A stretch of 64,000 nt of DNA. Source: Muricea muricata (Eukaryota; Cnidaria; Anthozoa; Malacalcyonacea; Plexauridae). The stretch lies in assembly GCA_963855995.1 (NCBI GenBank), contig OY979717.1, positions 51,405,140 to 51,469,139 on the forward strand. Reading direction: 5' to 3'. Numbering within the stretch: the stretch's first letter is position 1; every line of letters starts with the position of its first letter. The position numbers and the translations under genes are program-made. This document shows, in pieces, positions 61,101 to 64,000 of the stretch. The notes beneath the pieces are model-generated. The model saw only the letters and a list, made by a program, of their open reading frames with translations. It did not search any database and had not been told where the DNA came from.

Positions 61101-64000
61101 CGCCCCAATTTGAGTTTATTTTTGGCGGGGTATTTTGTTTTTTACTAAATATCTTGCTAGCAAACTTTCTTTGTTTTTTTTTTTTCAGAAAATTCGAGAT
61201 GATGGTCAACATCAGGTTTGTAGGTTAAGACAAGTTGCATTTAGTTGCGGCTCTTTGCTCCTTCAATGTTTGCCATGCACATGAAGGCGATTTTCTACTT
61301 TTAATGGATGTGAACAGGTGAATCGATTAGGAATATTCATTTGAGAGGTGATACACTCAGAACTTTTGTTACTGTTGCACTTGTTCATATCAATCAGAAT
61401 GAGAAAATTAGAATAGAAATCCCAGCAAGTGTTCGAAGCTCCCTAGATATAGTTTTTCAGTGATGAGATATCTATCAAGTCAATTAAACGTTTTACGCAT
61501 GATATATGGTTTGTTTATTTGTTTTGCTGTATAGTGGCGGCAGAAACACTTCAGTAAACCTGCACACTGCAACATGTGTCATTGTGCTCTTACTGGGCGT
61601 GGCTTTCGTGGTAGACAAGGCTTGCAGTGCATATGTAAGTAGTTTTTATTACCCAATGAAATAATCTGTATACTGTGTTGAACCGCGAGATTAAATTTTT
61701 GTTTTGATTTCAGAAATATAATCATAATTTCGAAATTATAGTCAATCAGGTGGCTGCCTTTTATATATTTGTTTTGTCTGTATATTCTCTTTGATTTTAG
61801 TTTGCAAATTTACTGTCCATGAAAGATGTGTTAACAGAGTTCCAGCGTCATGTATCAACACCTATGTTAAAACTAAAAGAACTGCAAAATTGGTAAGAAC
61901 TTGTACCATTACTTTTCTGTCACAAACATTTGTAAAGCCGTGGCAATGGAAGTGTTTTTAAACTAAAATATTAATTCATTCAGCAATTCATTTGACAAAG
62001 TGTCATGCGTTTGATAATTTTGTCGCATTTGGTCGACTTTTTTGTCACCAACAAAAGTGAATATGATTGGATCACCTAAAGATCTATCGATTATATATAT
62101 TGAGCATCAAATGAATTGGTTTATATAAACATATCAAGAGTACATATCCTTTGTCACGACTGTATGTGGCAGCGGAGTTGACCATCTCCTTGTACAAAAT
62201 AGTCAAATATATAAAACCTTGTCATAATTGCATGTACATCAGTTTCATCAAAATGTTCACCTCAGTAGTTTTTATTTTCTTAGACGATGGACCATCACTG
62301 GGTCGAGGGTAACTGTTCAGGAAAATGTCGAAAATGTTGCAAGACGATTAAGAATAGTCACTCGCTGTCAGGATTACACTGCGCCTGGTGTCATATTACG
62401 GTAGGTACCATGGCGCGCGGGTGTTGCTCCAGTAGGTCAATTTCTAAATTTCGTGTGCACACGCAGCGCCTAATTTAGTGAACTTAAATGCTTGGTATTC
62501 TCTTTATATCGCAAAATTCATCTTTTGCAGTACAATTTTGCAGTGTCATTCATGAACTTGATACACCGTACTATTTTTATGTTTGTGACAATATGACAAC
62601 TCCCTCTGATAGCCTTATTAAACCACGCGTCTCCCATGAAGTACAATCATTAAAATTTTTGCTTATTTGTAGATTCACAATAAATGTGTTTCGCAAACGC
62701 GTTTGGAATGCGATCTTGGCGAACACCGTATTCATATTTTGCCACCAACGAGTATTCATCCTGCTGGCATGGTGAGTTTCAGCGAAATGCGAACGAGTTT
62801 CGACAACGATATTCAGTAGGGGGATTATTCTTTTATGTTACGACCAAGAATGTTCCGTTGTTTGATCGCAGTCCCAAATTTTTGATGAGATTAAAGGTGG
62901 ACATTTGTGACTGGTAACATGAGAGAATAATCCAATGTCACTCGAACCTAGTCCTCATAGCACAAGTCAACACTCTCGAGAAAGCGGTTCCTCAATAAGG
63001 GCGAGTACTAGTGGAACGGTGGCTATAAGTAATATGTTGTTGCTTGTGGCGAATCTGAAAAATAAAACATTTGTTTTTATTTGCTCTAAATATATATTTG
63101 ATTACTTATGTAGAACAAGTGCAAAGGAAACGACAAGGATGCGTCTCGATCGACCAGCAATACAGTTTTAAACTTGGACGGAATGCCAATACAGGTAATT
63201 TTTAACCACGATTGGGAGGGACACATGCTACGGGACTGGCGCTTGTACTTTCTCTCTTGCATCGGTGACCGTGGTATGGTCAAGACAGTTACAATGCATG
63301 GGAACTGTGCCCACCATTGCAGTTTGTGTGTTTTTTGCAGTATTAGGACAAGTTGCATTTGTAGAGGTGCAGCCGTTGTAGAATATTTTTAAGACACATT
63401 GTGTTTCTTGCAATCTAGGTGACTCCTGCTCCTAATACACATCCTCTTGCTATATTTATTAACCCAAAAAGTGGCGGCGGCCAAGGAACGAGGTATGAAC
63501 GAATCAAATATGAGGTTTAGGGCATTTCTATACGATACCTGATTGACTTTCTTTCCTTGCTGATCATGCAGTTTGCAGTAGCTTGTAGTTATTTGTATAT
63601 TCATAATATACAGTATTGTACTTGCAATTACATGACTGCAAGGTTAAAAATTATAAGCTGATAAGAAACAGGATGCAACATTGCTCCTGATTGCCAACAA
63701 TATTTCTCGACATTGCTACACCTGCAGGCTGATCCGGGTAAATCATTCTAGTAGAAAGTTGTGGTCGTAATGTGAAACAGGTGTATATACGCAACAGTTT
63801 TATTCAAGCCCGTAGGTTGATATTTCTTTCCCGTTTAGATTACTGTGGAAATTTCAATACCTTCTGAATCCTAGACAAGTCTTCAATCTTGCAGACGCCG
63901 GGCCAACACCAGGGTGAGTTCTGAACCCAGTCATTGTCATGAACTGTATAGAATATTATGTAGGAAATATGATGGCTGTGCTCCAGACATGCGCCGTTAA
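49033..64000 (+). CDS. type I diacylglycerol kinase (alpha/beta/gamma class), 15 exons, 3' end off window
   Basis: Phosphorylates diacylglycerol to phosphatidic acid, with Ca2+ sensing through EF-hands (family knowledge). Exons: 49033-49126, 55875-55948, 56347-56515, 58687-58887, 59429-59478, 59736-59810, 60567-60686, 61189-61215, 61535-61634, 61801-61892, 62284-62400, 62673-62771, 63114-63194, 63419-63492, 63839-63913. All have GT/AG borders and compatible phases. The product starts [20 protein letters not shown], has a recoverin-like N-terminal domain, two EF-hands ([25 protein letters not shown]), two C1 zinc domains (about 61535-61892 and 62284-62771), a Ser/Asn-rich linker, and the start of the catalytic domain ([11 protein letters not shown]). 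About 483 codons are visible of an expected 730-800. Domain order is that of DGK alpha/beta/gamma; the exact paralogue is not resolved. Confidence 0.95.
49127..53400 (+). other. DGK intron 1, proximal part
   Basis: AT-rich intron. It holds a TTTAGT/TTTGGT low-complexity tract (about 50236-50297), then a stretch (50.4-52.9 kb) in which I see few repeats. A MITE follows at 52924-53105. No exons supported. Confidence 0.6.
52924..53105. mobile_element. MITE with AACAGGATTAAACA inverted arms
   Basis: TGATAAAAACAGGATTAAAC (from about 52936) is inverted at about 53078-53097. The interior contains GTCAACAATATTTTTCAACA (about 52990). A related interior piece (GCCAACAATATTTCTCGACA, about 63693) occurs near the right end of the window. 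Target duplication not determined. Confidence 0.6.
53403..53695. mobile_element. foldback of two tRNA-like SINE arms
   Basis: The right half, plus strand (about 53605-53690), has an A box-like TCAATCAGCAGAGCATTGGG, a B box-like GGCTCGATTCCCGC and then CAGTCAGGCATATTTTTCAG. The left half (53403-53470) carries the same sequence inverted (CTGAAAAATATGCCTGACCA then GGCGGGAATCGAACGCATGA). Similarity covers about 100 bp. Promoter boxes are degraded in the left arm. Confidence 0.65.
54240..54921. mobile_element. MITE copy 2, TTAA-flanked, with a SINE inserted in its centre
   Basis: The left end AGTGGATATGACACG and the right end (inverse of AGTACATATGCAAGACACG) are each flanked by TTAA (54236-54239 and 54922-54925), a piggyBac-like target. 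The arms match those of copy 1 at 254-712. The central GATAGTTAAAACAAC segment is shared with copy 1, but a 240-bp SINE (54400-54645) interrupts the match. Confidence 0.75.
54400..54645 (+). repeat. tRNA-Glu-like SINE
   Basis: The head TAGTATAGTGGTCAGACCAC, then CTCGCCTTTCACC (anticodon-loop-like TTC) and GTTCCGAGTTCGATCCC, resembles a tRNA-Glu A box and B box. The body includes ACTCGAACCCAGTCCTCAT, GCCCACAGTAATTGGCTCAC and GTGACCCTTCCCTTGTGGCG. It ends A-rich (GAAATAGAAAAATAAAAAAT). The tail recurs at 21120-21222 and a mid fragment at 62938-62976. Its ends are marked by where the host MITE's alignment to copy 1 breaks. Confidence 0.75.
55077..55586. mobile_element. 510-bp TTAA-flanked (piggyBac-like) MITE
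   Basis: The ends read AGGGATATGGCAATATATTT and its inverse, with long arms continuing through GGCTTATTGCCAAGAAC and AAATAACTCTAAAATCCG. TTAA stands outside both ends (55073-55076 and 55587-55590). The frame at 55293-55544 lies inside and partly on an arm; not a gene. Confidence 0.85.
56840..56960. repeat. GTGTTTTATTAGGT palindrome in a DGK intron
   Basis: AAAACACTTGCATGACGTG at about 56853 and CACTCCTGCTCGTGTTTT at about 56930 are inverse-related, as are TTATTAGGTACAAAG and CTTTACACCTAATAA inside them. A foldback MITE related in style to the GTGCTTTATCA repeats at 18.4-18.8 kb. Confidence 0.55.
59429..60686 (+). other. DGK EF-hand exons
   Basis: Three exons encode the tandem EF-hands. 59429-59478 gives [16 protein letters not shown], with loop ligands D-D-N-Y. 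59736-59810 gives the linking helix ([20 protein letters not shown]). 60567-60686 gives the second loop D-C-D-S-D-G-R and the conserved LLVLLGLDP tail. Both loops look competent for Ca2+. Confidence 0.9.
59960..60160. repeat. dispersed repeat, copy B (first copy at 46.74 kb)
   Basis: Same ordered blocks as the copy at 46742-46990 (CAGGTTCTGGCCAG, CAATTGCATTTTCTGGCCAG, CGCTGAACTG, ATGTTGCACTGCTGAG). It lies in the DGK intron between the two EF-hand loop exons. Confidence 0.7.
60855..60930 (+). repeat. tRNA-like sequence (SINE head or tRNA pseudogene)
   Basis: GGTTGATTGCTCAATTGGTA and GAGCGGCGGTGTGG resemble a D-arm/A box. GCGAGTTCAAATCCTG resembles a T-arm/B box. Acceptor-stem pairing is poor, so I do not call a functional tRNA. 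It lies in a DGK intron. Confidence 0.45.
61535..62771 (+). other. DGK tandem C1 domain exons
   Basis: C1-1 spans 61535-61634 and 61801-61892 ([19 protein letters not shown] then [17 protein letters not shown]). C1-2 spans 62284-62400 and 62673-62771 ([46 protein letters not shown]) and continues into ILPPTSIHP, a phrase characteristic of type I DGKs. Cys/His spacing is intact in both. Confidence 0.92.
62938..62976 (+). repeat. SINE fragment
   Basis: CACTCGAACCTAGTCCTCAT then AAGTCAACACTCTC matches the mid part of the SINE at 54400-54645 (GACTCGAACCCAGTCCTCAT, TAGTCAACGCTTTC). It lies in a DGK intron between C1-2 and the linker exon. Confidence 0.6.
63419..63913 (+). other. DGK catalytic domain, first two exons
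   Basis: 63419-63492 encodes [23 protein letters not shown], the start of the kinase fold with the Gly-rich NPKSGG segment. 63839-63913 encodes [17 protein letters not shown] followed by ADAGPTPG. The GGDG ATP-site motif should lie in the next exon, outside the window. Confidence 0.92.

Noticed and set aside
1..64000. CRISPR array, operon or bacterial defence-type system
   Set aside because: Introns, SINEs and MITEs show nuclear animal DNA; no regularly spaced identical repeats with unique spacers were seen.

Overview
This is animal nuclear DNA, not microbial. Coding sequence lies in short exons bounded by GT and AG, the introns are long and AT-rich, TTAGGG/CCCTAA telomere-type repeats are present, and most of the window is non-coding and full of small inverted-repeat elements (MITEs), tRNA-derived SINE-like pieces and broken transposon genes. 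The gene content (a cilia gene, a TRIM-NHL gene and a type I diacylglycerol kinase with vertebrate-like exon structure) and the repeat types suggest an early-branching invertebrate, most likely an anthozoan cnidarian. That taxonomic guess is inference.

Layout. (1) About 1-17.6 kb, minus strand: 22 protein-coding exons of IFT74, a coiled-coil core subunit of the intraflagellar transport B complex. They run from a start codon split by an intron (17490/16458) to 980; the last third of the protein lies off the left edge. The introns hold a 3.3 kb hAT-type transposon with a broken transposase (9653-13000), several MITEs and foldbacks, and one unexplained open exon (16925-17089). (2) About 17.6-24.0 kb: intergenic, with a hAT-like MITE carrying telomere repeats in its centre, a Harbinger-like MITE and a SINE tail. 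(3) 24066-27524, plus strand: a two-exon, 701-residue B-box/coiled-coil/filamin/NHL protein without a RING. (4) About 27.5-49.0 kb: a gene-poor, repeat-rich tract with a 1.16 kb inverted-repeat element, a head-to-head pair of broken integrase copies beside a telomere-repeat array (44.5-46.0 kb), and a TA-flanked element holding a fragment of an unrecognised gene (47.06-48.11 kb). (5) 49033 to the right edge, plus strand: 15 exons of a type I diacylglycerol kinase. The 6.7 kb first intron holds more MITEs and nested SINEs. The window ends inside the catalytic domain.

The three host genes are functionally unrelated: ciliary transport, an RNA- or protein-binding TRIM-NHL scaffold, and lipid second-messenger turnover. 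I see no coordinated new system. The observations most worth following up are the mobile elements that contain or abut telomere repeats, the 47-48 kb element with its unknown gene, and the extra open exon inside IFT74 intron 1.
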